Assembly: GCA_019634635.1 (NCBI GenBank)
Contig: JAHCBB010000035.1
Span: 1 to 47,983 of the forward strand
Length of the DNA: 47,983 bases
Source of the DNA: Verrucomicrobiia bacterium
GTDB taxonomy: Bacteria > Verrucomicrobiota > Verrucomicrobiia > Limisphaerales > UBA9464
Direction: 5' to 3'
Shown here: positions 9,379 to 16,783 of the stretch, piece by piece
How the letters are laid out: each line of letters begins with the position of its first letter
Numbering within the stretch: position 1 is the first letter of the stretch
The notes under the pieces: model-generated
Database searches by the model: none
What the model saw: the letters and a program-made list of their open reading frames with translations, nothing else
Told to the model about the DNA's origin: nothing
Translations under genes and position numbers: made by a program

Positions 9379-10482
9379 ATGCCGGATTGCCCGACCTGTC
9401 ACACGTCCCTCGACACCCGAAGGCAACGGGAGGGACTCTTCTTTTTTTGCCCGGGCTGCCATGGCCGCGCGGTGACCTTCCCGCAGATCCGGCGGGTGAC
9501 GGGTGACGCCTACATCACCGGGCTCCTGGGGCAACTGAACCGGACCTCCGTGCCCGGCACGCATCCGTGTCCGTTCTGCAGCCGTCCGATGCGTGAATTC
9601 CATTCCAAGGGGCCTCCGCTCGAACTGGACGCCTGCAAGGGTTGCGGGGTCGTCTGGTTTGACACCCGGGAGTTTGAATCGGTGCCCGAGGGGGCGGTTT
9701 CCTCGGAGCACGAGATCCATCTTCAGGGACTCGAAGCGATGGCCCGGCACCGCCTGGAGCAGCTCCGGAAGGAGCGTGCGTCGGATTCCGCGCCGGAAGA
9801 ATCCTGGCAATGGGTGCCCGCCATTTTTGGATTTCCAATCGAATCCGACAGTCCCTCCCTGCGGCGGTACCCGATGCTGACGTGGGGCCTCGCTCTCGGG
9901 ATTGTCCTGGTGAGCGGGATCGCCTTCGTCCACCTGCAGGCGGCCGTGGACCGCTTTGGCTTCCTCCCATCCGAGGCGTTCCGGTTGGGCGGACTGACCT
10001 GGATTTCCTCCTTCTTCATTCACGCGGGGTTCCTGCACCTGGTGGGCAACCTGTATTTTCTGCTGATCTTTGGGGACAACGTGGAGGACTACCTTGGTCG
10101 CTGGCGCCACGGCCTCCTGATCCTTGGGGCAACCCTTGCCGGGAACCTGGTGCATTTCCTGTTTGATCCCGCATCCTCCCGGCCCTGCGTGGGAGCCAGT
10201 GGCGGCATCTCGGGGATCGTCGTCTTCTATGCGCTTCAATTTCCCCACGTCCGGCTCGGATTTCTGTTCCGGTACTTCCTCCGCTTCCGCTGGATCCACA
10301 TGCCCGCCTGGGCGGCGCTGGTCCTCTGGCTGCTGCTCCAAGGTCTGGGTGTCGTCCACCAGTCCCGCGGTCTCAGCAACGTCGCGGCCACCGCCCACCT
10401 CGGCGGCGCGGTGGCCGGATTGGGATTCTGGCTCTGGTGGCGGCGGCATGAGCTCCCCGACGCAAGGGAGGCAGCGGCGTAG
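9379..10482 (+). CDS. Rhomboid intramembrane serine protease with N-terminal zinc ribbons
   Basis: The protein has 367 residues from the ATG at 9379, chosen because the next residues are the first CxxC. The N-terminal cytosolic part carries two ribbon-like cysteine quartets, C4/C7/C24/C27 and C64/C67/C86/C89; the second (CKGCGVVWFDTREF) resembles the zf-TFIIB type. A six-helix rhomboid domain follows from about 168. Loop HAGFLHLVGN holds the conserved His/Asn, GASGG places catalytic Ser at 274, and AHLGG places catalytic His at 340. The protease should cleave helices within the inner membrane. Fusion to zinc ribbons suggests substrate recruitment or redox/metal control, which is an inference. 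Confidence 0.9.
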   Translation: MPDCPTCHTSLDTRRQREGLFFFCPGCHGRAVTFPQIRRVTGDAYITGLLGQLNRTSVPGTHPCPFCSRPMREFHSKGPPLELDACKGCGVVWFDTREFESVPEGAVSSEHEIHLQGLEAMARHRLEQLRKERASDSAPEESWQWVPAIFGFPIESDSPSLRRYPMLTWGLALGIVLVSGIAFVHLQAAVDRFGFLPSEAFRLGGLTWISSFFIHAGFLHLVGNLYFLLIFGDNVEDYLGRWRHGLLILGATLAGNLVHFLFDPASSRPCVGASGGISGIVVFYALQFPHVRLGFLFRYFLRFRWIHMPAWAALVLWLLLQGLGVVHQSRGLSNVAATAHLGGAVAGLGFWLWWRRHELPDAREAAA

Positions 10483-10494
10483 TCGGAACACCCC

Positions 10495-11997
10495 TCAGGG
10501 CTTGCGCCGGGACTTGTCGAGTGGCGCCCGCAGGACCTGCGCCCCCCCCGAGACAATCTCCCCACCCACGTCCGTCATCCGGCGGGCATGGCGCCGCAAT
10601 TCACGCCATGAGGTGCGGGTGAGGCCCATCAGGCCGCCCGGGGTCAACACCAGCTGCGCGGCGCTGCCCAGGGTGAGCATGGGGTTGAACGGACGCATCC
10701 GCCGCATGGTGCGCCAGACATCCTCCGGTGCGTGGGCTTCGGCCTCGTTGACCCAGCCCAGCAGGTGCGTGCTCAGCAGGCAGCCGACCATGGAGAGGGC
10801 GATCAGGACGTGATAATCACGGATGGGCTGGCCGAGGAATTCTCCCAGGACATCGGGCAGCAGCCGCAGGAGGGCGCCCCCCAGCAGCGGACCAAAGGCG
10901 GTCATCAGGCTGGTCAGGGCGAGAAATACGGCGACGTAGGGCGACTTGTTGGCCGGGGCGAGCTTGAGCATCAGGTTGAACTGGCAGAGTTGAAACCCGG
11001 CGGTCGTCGCCCCGACCACGAGGAAGCAAAAGGCGAGGTGCCAGAAGAACCGCTCTCCGGCCAGCGACCAACTGGCCAGGGAGACCAGGGCCCATACCAG
11101 GGAGCACACGGACAGCACCGGCTTGTTGCCGAAATGGTCGCAGAGGCGTCCCCAGCCCTTGAGCGTGAGCAATGCGCCCACGCCGGCGATCGCGGTGAGC
11201 AGGCCCACGTCGCCCATCGGACGGTGCAACCCCTCAATCAGGAACCCTGTGTAGAAGGGCTGCCCGAGGTTGAGCATCAGGCTCCAGGTGCCAACGAAGA
11301 GCACCAGCTTCAGGTAGTTGAGATTCCCGATCGGTTGGGCAATTTCGCGGAGGTTGGGCGGCTCCGGGGCGGGGGACAGCACCCCCGGCGGAAAGCGCAT
11401 CCGGGTGAGGAACAGGAACCCGACCAGGCGCGCCAGTCCTGCGGCCGCGAAGATCCATCCGAAGGTGATCAGCGTATTCTGACCGATGTCCGCCAGCCGG
11501 CTCGCGACCACCACGGCCAGAAGGGTCCAGAATCCAAAGATCAGGTTTCGACGTCCGAAGAAGCGTCCGGACAGCCGTGGTGGCACCAACTCGGCAATGG
11601 ATGCCGACCACGCGACGGACGCGAGGCTGTTGGCCAATGTCGCGATGACGAGGACCCACCCAAAGACCGGGCCGCGTTGCGCCTGCGGCAGCCAGGGCAG
11701 GCATCCAACCACGCCCCACGGTGCGGCGCTGCACAGGAACGAGAGGGCCATGATCTGGTACAGGGACCACCGTCGCCGGAGCCAGATCACCAGCGGCGGC
11801 TGGATCAGGTTGCAGGCGTGCGGCAGCGCCGCCATCAGGCCGACGGCGGCGGGGCCGAAGCCCAGGGCCGTAATGGCAAAGCCGATGACGAATGGAAAAC
11901 TCGGCATCGTGAGGTTGAGCATCGGCACGCTGAAGCTCGCCTCGACGGTGGAGTACTTGAGGGAGAGCAACAGTTCACGATGTCGAAGTCGGCTCAT
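10495..11997 (-). CDS. Major facilitator superfamily transporter
   Basis: The protein has 500 residues from the ATG at 11997 with about 12 hydrophobic helices. The frame stays open another 75 codons upstream, but that part is low-complexity and overlaps the nuoA leader region, so it is rejected. Seen features include an early LMAALPHACNLIQPPLVIWLRRRW segment spanning TM2-TM3 (described, not a cited motif). A second-half equivalent, GVGALLTLKGWGRLCDHFGNKP, resembles the MFS loop 2-3 signature. The substrate is unknown. It ends 13 bp from the convergent rhomboid gene, and its start faces the divergent nuoA, so the two may share a promoter region. Confidence 0.82.
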   Translation of the reverse strand: MSRLRHRELLLSLKYSTVEASFSVPMLNLTMPSFPFVIGFAITALGFGPAAVGLMAALPHACNLIQPPLVIWLRRRWSLYQIMALSFLCSAAPWGVVGCLPWLPQAQRGPVFGWVLVIATLANSLASVAWSASIAELVPPRLSGRFFGRRNLIFGFWTLLAVVVASRLADIGQNTLITFGWIFAAAGLARLVGFLFLTRMRFPPGVLSPAPEPPNLREIAQPIGNLNYLKLVLFVGTWSLMLNLGQPFYTGFLIEGLHRPMGDVGLLTAIAGVGALLTLKGWGRLCDHFGNKPVLSVCSLVWALVSLASWSLAGERFFWHLAFCFLVVGATTAGFQLCQFNLMLKLAPANKSPYVAVFLALTSLMTAFGPLLGGALLRLLPDVLGEFLGQPIRDYHVLIALSMVGCLLSTHLLGWVNEAEAHAPEDVWRTMRRMRPFNPMLTLGSAAQLVLTPGGLMGLTRTSWRELRRHARRMTDVGGEIVSGGAQVLRAPLDKSRRKP

Positions 11998-12116
11998 GAA
12001 GCGGCCCGGCGACGCTGCCACCCTGCCGCTTTCCCGGCGAGCCCGCGCCCGCGTCGTGACCGTCCCGCGTCCGGGAAGCCCGCCGCCGTGTGCCGCGCGG
12101 GAAGGAGGGCATTGCG

Positions 12117-12530
12117 TTGCCGCCCCGAGTCCGTACTCTCCCGGCCGTGGATTCGCAGCTCCTCCAGTATCTGCCGGTACTCCTTCTGTTGCTGGTCGCG
12201 ATGGGCTTTGCGGGCTCCACACTGGTGGTGTCGGTGCTGCTGGGGAAGCGCGGTCGCCGCACGCGGACCAAGGATGTCGCTTACGAATGTGGCATGGTTC
12301 CCGAGGGACCGGGCAGCGCGCGGCTGTCGGTGAAGTTTTTCCTCGTGGCCCTGCTGTTTGTCCTCTTCGACATCGAAGTGGTGTTCCTTTACCCGTGGGC
12401 TGTCATTTACAAGACGATGCTCCGGGAAAACGCCGCCCTGATCCTTGGCGGCATGGTCAGCTTCCTGGGCGTCCTCTTCGTCGGCTACCTGTATGCGTTG
12501 CGCAAACGGGCGTTTGACTGGGCCCACTGA
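12117..12530 (+). CDS. nuoA: NADH-quinone oxidoreductase subunit A, isolated from other nuo genes
   Basis: The product is a small three-helix membrane subunit of respiratory complex I. Hydrophobic segments lie at about residues 15-40, 65-90 and 97-117. The conserved stretch KDVAYECGMVPEG contains the loop Glu-Cys typical of NuoA/NdhC, followed by SVKFFLVALLFVLFDIEVVFLYPW. I chose the TTG at 12117 because GGGAAGGAGGG (12099-12109) is well placed before it; GTG at 12090 and GTG at 12147 are alternatives, the last giving 127 residues. No nuoB or other complex I gene follows: nadB starts 99 bp downstream. Confidence 0.9.
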   Translation: MPPRVRTLPAVDSQLLQYLPVLLLLLVAMGFAGSTLVVSVLLGKRGRRTRTKDVAYECGMVPEGPGSARLSVKFFLVALLFVLFDIEVVFLYPWAVIYKTMLRENAALILGGMVSFLGVLFVGYLYALRKRAFDWAH

Positions 12531-12629
12531 TGGGTGCGCTGGATGGCCTGCCCCCGCCTCCAGGCCCCCGTTTCCAAAGTGAGCCCGCTTCCGGAATGAC
12601 GGAGCCGCCGGATTGAAGGGCCCCCGCTC

Positions 12630-14282
12630 ATGGCCACAGACTCCCACGCGTTTGATTATCTGGTCCTGGGCAGCGGCATCGCGGGCCTGAATTTTGCCCT
12701 CAGAGCCGCCCGTCATGGACGGGTGGCAATCGTCACCAAGAAAAACCGGGCGGATTCGAACACCAACTGGGCCCAGGGAGGCATCGCCAGCGTCACCAGC
12801 CGGGAGGACTCCTTCGAACTCCACGTGCGGGACACCTTGGAAGCCGGCGCCGGGCTGTGTCAGGAGCCGGTGGTGCGACTCGTCGTCGAGGAAGGACCGG
12901 CGCGGATTCAGGAGTTGCTTGCGCTCGGCGCCTGCTTCACGGAGCGGGTCATCCCCACCGAACCCGACCGCCGCGAACTCGACCTGACCCGGGAAGGGGG
13001 TCATTCGAAGCGTCGGGTCCTCCACGCCCGCGACGCCACGGGAGCGGAAGTGGAGCGGACCTTTCTTCGGGCGATCGCCGCCGAACCAGCCATCAGCGTG
13101 TTCGAGAACCATCTCGCCATTGATTTGCTGACGTCTGCACGCATCGGACTGCCCGGACCCAACCGCGCCGTGGGGGCCTACGTCCTGGATCGCATCGCGG
13201 ACCGGGTCGTGACGTTCTCCGCCCCGGTGGTGGTGCTGGCCACCGGAGGCAGCGGGAAGGTGTATCTGTATACGACGAATCCGGACATTGCGACCGGCGA
13301 CGGCCTGGCGATCGCCTATCGCGCCGGACTTCCGGTGGCCAACATGGAGTTCGTCCAGTTTCATCCCACCTGCCTGTTCCATCCGCGGGCCAAGCATTTC
13401 CTCATTTCCGAGGCGGTCCGGGGCGAGGGCGGGGTGCTGCGCGGCCCCGGCGGGGAACGGTTCATGGAACGGTACCATCCCAGGGCCGAGCTGGCGCCAA
13501 GGGACGTCGTGGCGCGGGCAATGGATTCCGAGATGAAGCGCACCGGGGCTCCATGCGTTTATCTCGACATCTCGCACCGCCCGGCAGCGTTCATTTGCGA
13601 GCACTTCCCCACGATCCATGCCCGGTGTCTCGATCTGGGACTCGACATCACCCGCGAACCGATCCCGGTGGTTCCCGCGGCCCACTACCAGTGCGGCGGG
13701 GTGGTGGCCAGCGTGGACGGCGTGACCGAACTCCCGGGCCTCTACGCCATCGGCGAGGTCGCCTGCACCGGGCTGCATGGCGCCAATCGCCTGGCCAGCA
13801 ATTCCCTGCTGGAGGCGCTGGTCTGTTCCCACCGCGCCGCGTTCCACGCCGCAGGTCGTGTCCCGATGGCCTGCCCGGCAACGCTGCCGCCCTGGGAGGC
13901 CGGCCACGCCACCAATCCCGACGAACTGGTCGTGGTCGCCCACAACTGGGACGAGATCCGCCGCACGATGTGGGACTACGTGGGCATCGTCCGGACCCGC
14001 AAACGCCTGCTCCGGGCCGAAAAGCGCCTCGCCAACCTTCAGGAGGAAATTCGGGAATACTACTGGGACTTCCGGGTGACGGCCGACCTCCTCGAACTCC
14101 GCAACCTTGCCACGGTGGCCGAACTCATTGTCGGTTGCGCCCTCCAACGGGAGGAAAGCCGGGGATTGCACTACAACCTGGATTTCCCCAATCCCGAGCC
14201 CTCCTGGGCCCACAGGGATACCCGGATCCAGCGTCCGGTCCTCAAGCCGGAAACCGTCGCGTCCGGCAAACCGGATCAATAA
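12630..14282 (+). CDS. nadB: L-aspartate oxidase
   Basis: A flavoprotein of de novo NAD synthesis that oxidises L-aspartate to iminoaspartate, which NadA condenses to quinolinate. It has 550 residues, near the usual 530-540. The FAD-binding Rossmann motif LVLGSGIAGLNFAL is at about 10-23. The substrate/FAD region NTNWAQGGIASV is at about 47-58, and the conserved QFHPT segment and TGLHGANRLASNSLLEALV follow. The C-terminal helical domain includes the RTMWDYVGIVR stretch. nadA and nadC are not in the window. The next gene is the Fe-S regulator; NadA is itself an Fe-S enzyme, so the adjacency may be meaningful or accidental. Confidence 0.94.
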   Translation: MATDSHAFDYLVLGSGIAGLNFALRAARHGRVAIVTKKNRADSNTNWAQGGIASVTSREDSFELHVRDTLEAGAGLCQEPVVRLVVEEGPARIQELLALGACFTERVIPTEPDRRELDLTREGGHSKRRVLHARDATGAEVERTFLRAIAAEPAISVFENHLAIDLLTSARIGLPGPNRAVGAYVLDRIADRVVTFSAPVVVLATGGSGKVYLYTTNPDIATGDGLAIAYRAGLPVANMEFVQFHPTCLFHPRAKHFLISEAVRGEGGVLRGPGGERFMERYHPRAELAPRDVVARAMDSEMKRTGAPCVYLDISHRPAAFICEHFPTIHARCLDLGLDITREPIPVVPAAHYQCGGVVASVDGVTELPGLYAIGEVACTGLHGANRLASNSLLEALVCSHRAAFHAAGRVPMACPATLPPWEAGHATNPDELVVVAHNWDEIRRTMWDYVGIVRTRKRLLRAEKRLANLQEEIREYYWDFRVTADLLELRNLATVAELIVGCALQREESRGLHYNLDFPNPEPSWAHRDTRIQRPVLKPETVASGKPDQ

Positions 14283-14296
14283 GCTCTGGTTTCCGT

Positions 14297-14324
14297 TTGA
14301 CACCCGGAGGCCCGGCCATACAGT
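14297..14324 (+). promoter_or_regulatory. Candidate sigma-70-type promoter for the Fe-S cluster genes
   Basis: A consensus -35 TTGACA (14297-14302) is separated by 16 bp from TACAGT (14319-14324), a 4/6 match to the -10. It would start transcription near 14331, about 29 nt before the regulator ATG at 14360. I see no clear IscR-type operator half-sites overlapping it. This is a motif match only. Confidence 0.45.
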
Positions 14325-14359
14325 GCCCGAAGCAGACAGAAATAGTCCGCTTCGAGACC

Positions 14360-14911
14360 ATGCAAATCACCCGTGCCAGCGAGTACGCCATGTTGGGGTT
14401 GATCGCGCTGTCCCGCCGGGCGGCGGGAGAGGTCGTCATGGTGGACACACTGGCGCAGGAGGAGGGCATACCGGCCTCGTTCCTCGGCAAGATTTTCCAA
14501 AGCCTCAATCGTGCCGGGGTGGTGCGCTCCGCGCGGGGCAGTGGCGGCGGGTTCGCGCTGGCGCATGCTCCGGAGGCGGTTTCCGTGCTGGGAGTGATCG
14601 AGGCGGTGGAGGGGCCGATCGCCCTGCAACGATGTCTCGAACCCGTCCCTGATTGCGGGCACATGGGGGGATGCGCCCTCTGCGGGTTGTTTTCGGAGGC
14701 TCAGGATCGGGTGAAGGAAGTGTTTCAAGGAACCACGCTTGCCGACCTCGCGCGCCGTCACACCTCGTTTGTCGAGCATCAGGCGCGGTCCGGCACGTCG
14801 GGCCCGAAGCATCCGAAGTCGTCATCGCAGTCCCCGCGTGTGAATTCCCGTGCCCGTCCCCGTGCCGTCCGTCGCCCCTCCGCCGGGATCCTTTCTGACC
14901 AAACCATCTAA
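14360..14911 (+). CDS. iscR: Rrf2/IscR-family transcriptional regulator
   Basis: The protein has 183 residues. The N-terminal winged helix (MQITRASEYAMLGLIAL, then IPASFLGKIFQSLNRAGVVRSARGSGGGF) is typical of Rrf2 proteins. Cysteines C92, C99 and C105, with an extra C108, match the three-cysteine cluster-binding pattern of IscR, so it probably binds an Fe-S cluster and adjusts the downstream isc-like genes. The C-terminal ~35 residues are basic and low-complexity, beyond the usual end of the family. It is the first gene of a compact set with an IscU scaffold 11 bp downstream. The ATG start is fixed by the conserved MQIT beginning. Confidence 0.88.
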   Translation: MQITRASEYAMLGLIALSRRAAGEVVMVDTLAQEEGIPASFLGKIFQSLNRAGVVRSARGSGGGFALAHAPEAVSVLGVIEAVEGPIALQRCLEPVPDCGHMGGCALCGLFSEAQDRVKEVFQGTTLADLARRHTSFVEHQARSGTSGPKHPKSSSQSPRVNSRARPRAVRRPSAGILSDQTI

Positions 14912-14922
14912 CTTTCAAGACC

Positions 14923-15354
14923 ATGAGTGAAACCTATACCCTCTACAACTCCACCGTCATGGAGCACTTCATGAACCCCAGGAACATGGGCGACCTGAAG
15001 GACGCTGATGGCGTCGGCGAAGTCGGTGCCGCGGCCTGCGGCGACATCATGAAGATCAGCCTGAAGATCAAGGACGGGCGGATTGAGGATGCCCGCTTCA
15101 AGACGTTCGGCTGCGGTTCAGCAATCGCCAGCTCAAGCATGGCGACCGAACTCATCAAGGGGCGCACGATAGACGAGGCCATGAACTTCTCGAATCAGGA
15201 GGTTGTTGAAGCCCTCGGTGGGTTGCCCCCGGTGAAGATCCATTGCTCCGTCCTTGCGGAGGAGGCGTTGAAGGCGGCGCTGGAGGACTACGTGCGCAAG
15301 CATCCCGGGCAGGCGCCCAAGGCGGCGGTCGCATCCGAACCTGTGGCCGCCTGA
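14923..15354 (+). CDS. iscU: IscU-type iron-sulfur cluster assembly scaffold
   Basis: The protein has 143 residues, single-domain IscU/NifU_N. It provides the cysteines on which [2Fe-2S] clusters are built. The three cluster-ligand cysteines are present: C39 in AAACGDIM with the neighbouring Asp41, C64 in TFGCGSAIASSS, and C108 in KIHCSVLAEEAL. The start is the ATG 11 bp after the regulator stop. An Ala/Pro-rich tail follows residue 128. The HscA-binding LPPVK motif is visible at 101-105, although no hscA or hscB is in the window. Its sulfur donor would be expected to be the next gene, which is unusual (see that entry). Confidence 0.93.
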   Translation: MSETYTLYNSTVMEHFMNPRNMGDLKDADGVGEVGAAACGDIMKISLKIKDGRIEDARFKTFGCGSAIASSSMATELIKGRTIDEAMNFSNQEVVEALGGLPPVKIHCSVLAEEALKAALEDYVRKHPGQAPKAAVASEPVAA

Positions 15355-15447
15355 CCCGACTCCGGGAACGTCGTCGCCCTTCGTTCAAACGGGGCTCCTC
15401 GGGCATCCCCCCCGAGGGGCTCCGACTCACGCCCCTCCGACCTGCCC

Positions 15448-16713
15448 ATGCGCCAAGTCTATCTCGATCACCAGGCAAGCACTCCGGTACGCCCCGAGGT
15501 GTTCGACGCCATGAAGCCCTACTTCACCGAGGCGTTTGGCAATCCGTCGTCGTTGCACCAGCACGGCCTGCGGGTCCGCGAGGCGCTGAAAAGGGCGCGC
15601 GAGCAAATGGCCGCCCTGATCAACGCCGACAGTGCGGAGGAGATCTTCTTCACGTCCGATGGCACCGAGTCCGCCAATCTCGCCATCAAGGGCGTGGCCT
15701 ATGCCAACGAGCGACGCGGGCGCCACCTGGTCGTCTCCGCCACGGAGCATCCGTCCGTGATGCAGTCCGTGGAGTTTCTGGAGAAGCAGGGATGGACCTG
15801 CACCCGTTTGGGCGTGGATGCCGAGGGCGGGGTGCGACTGGAGGAGCTGCAGGCCGCGATCACACCGCAAACCACCCTGGTCGCCCTGCATCACGTCAAT
15901 CACGACATCGGCACCGTTCAGCCGGTGCGGGAGGCGGGCCGCCTCTGTGCCGAGCTCGGGGTGCCGTTGTACGTGGACTGCGAGGCCAGCGCCGGCTGGA
16001 TGCCGGTGGACGTCCGCGAATTCGGAGCCGCCCTGGTCAGCTTCTCGCCCCACCGGTTTTACGGTCCGAAAGGTGTCGGGGTCCTCTACCGCAACCGGCG
16101 GGCGCGGATCGTCTCGGTCATTCACGGCGGGGTCCAGGAAGGCGGACGGCGTGCCGGGACCGAAAACGTCCCGGCAATCGTCGGCGGCGGTCTCGCCGCT
16201 GAACTGTCCCTGACCGAACTGCCCCGGCGCATCGCGCACACCGGGGCCCTGCAGCAGCGCCTGTGGTCGGGACTCCGCCAGCGGATCCCCTACATCCGGC
16301 TCAACGGCCCCGAGCCCGGTCCCCGGCGGATCACGACGAACCTGAACCTCTCCACCGAGTTCATCGAGGGCGAGGGACAGTTGCTGCTCTGTGATCTCAA
16401 TGGCATTGCCGTGGCCAGCGGCTCCAGTTGCGTCAGCAAGTCGCTGAAGATCTCCCATGTCCTTGCGGCCATCGGGCTCGACCATGCATTGGCGCAGGGA
16501 AACATCATCATGACCCTCGGGATGGCCAATACGGAGGACGATGTGGACTACACGATCGAGACCTTCGCGCGCATCGCCGAGAAGCTCCGGTCCATGTCGC
16601 CGATGTGGGACGAATTTCAGCGGGGGTTGATTGACTCGGTCATTTCACCGACCGGACGGGGCAAGTCCTTCTCCCAACACGCCGCCGACGTTTCCGGAAA
16701 GGCCGCGCACTAG
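15448..16713 (+). CDS. IscS/NifS-like aminotransferase-fold protein lacking the PLP lysine
   Basis: The protein has 421 residues, aligning by eye over its whole length with class V cysteine desulfurases. Conserved elements are the VYLDHQASTP start, His101 (TEHPSV), Asn151 and Asp177. The mobile Cys-loop GSSCVSKSL keeps active-site Cys328. Three catalytic positions differ. The Schiff-base lysine (normally in an SxHK context) is Arg203 in SFSPHRFYGPKGVG. The Gln three residues after Asp177 is Ala180. The substrate-carboxylate Arg (normally SIRxS) is Ile354 in NIIMTLG. Normal PLP chemistry is therefore unlikely. Position after iscU suggests a role in cluster assembly as a structural or cysteine-ligand partner, as proposed for the Lys-less Archaeoglobus IscS; that role is inferred. 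Confidence 0.85.
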   Translation: MRQVYLDHQASTPVRPEVFDAMKPYFTEAFGNPSSLHQHGLRVREALKRAREQMAALINADSAEEIFFTSDGTESANLAIKGVAYANERRGRHLVVSATEHPSVMQSVEFLEKQGWTCTRLGVDAEGGVRLEELQAAITPQTTLVALHHVNHDIGTVQPVREAGRLCAELGVPLYVDCEASAGWMPVDVREFGAALVSFSPHRFYGPKGVGVLYRNRRARIVSVIHGGVQEGGRRAGTENVPAIVGGGLAAELSLTELPRRIAHTGALQQRLWSGLRQRIPYIRLNGPEPGPRRITTNLNLSTEFIEGEGQLLLCDLNGIAVASGSSCVSKSLKISHVLAAIGLDHALAQGNIIMTLGMANTEDDVDYTIETFARIAEKLRSMSPMWDEFQRGLIDSVISPTGRGKSFSQHAADVSGKAAH

Positions 16714-16783
16714 GGGGGACGTCCGGCCCCGGACGGTGGGACGTGACTCTTCCTTCGCTGTCGCGCAGGCTTCCCATTCACTG

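Noticed and set aside
11994..14303. 769-codon minus-strand open frame opposite nadB and nuoA
   Set aside because: It is antisense to two well-supported genes and has shadow-type composition.
15448..16713. IscS-like gene as a pseudogene
   Set aside because: The frame is full length with conserved fold elements, and several catalytic changes occur without frameshift or stop, which argues for a maintained altered protein.
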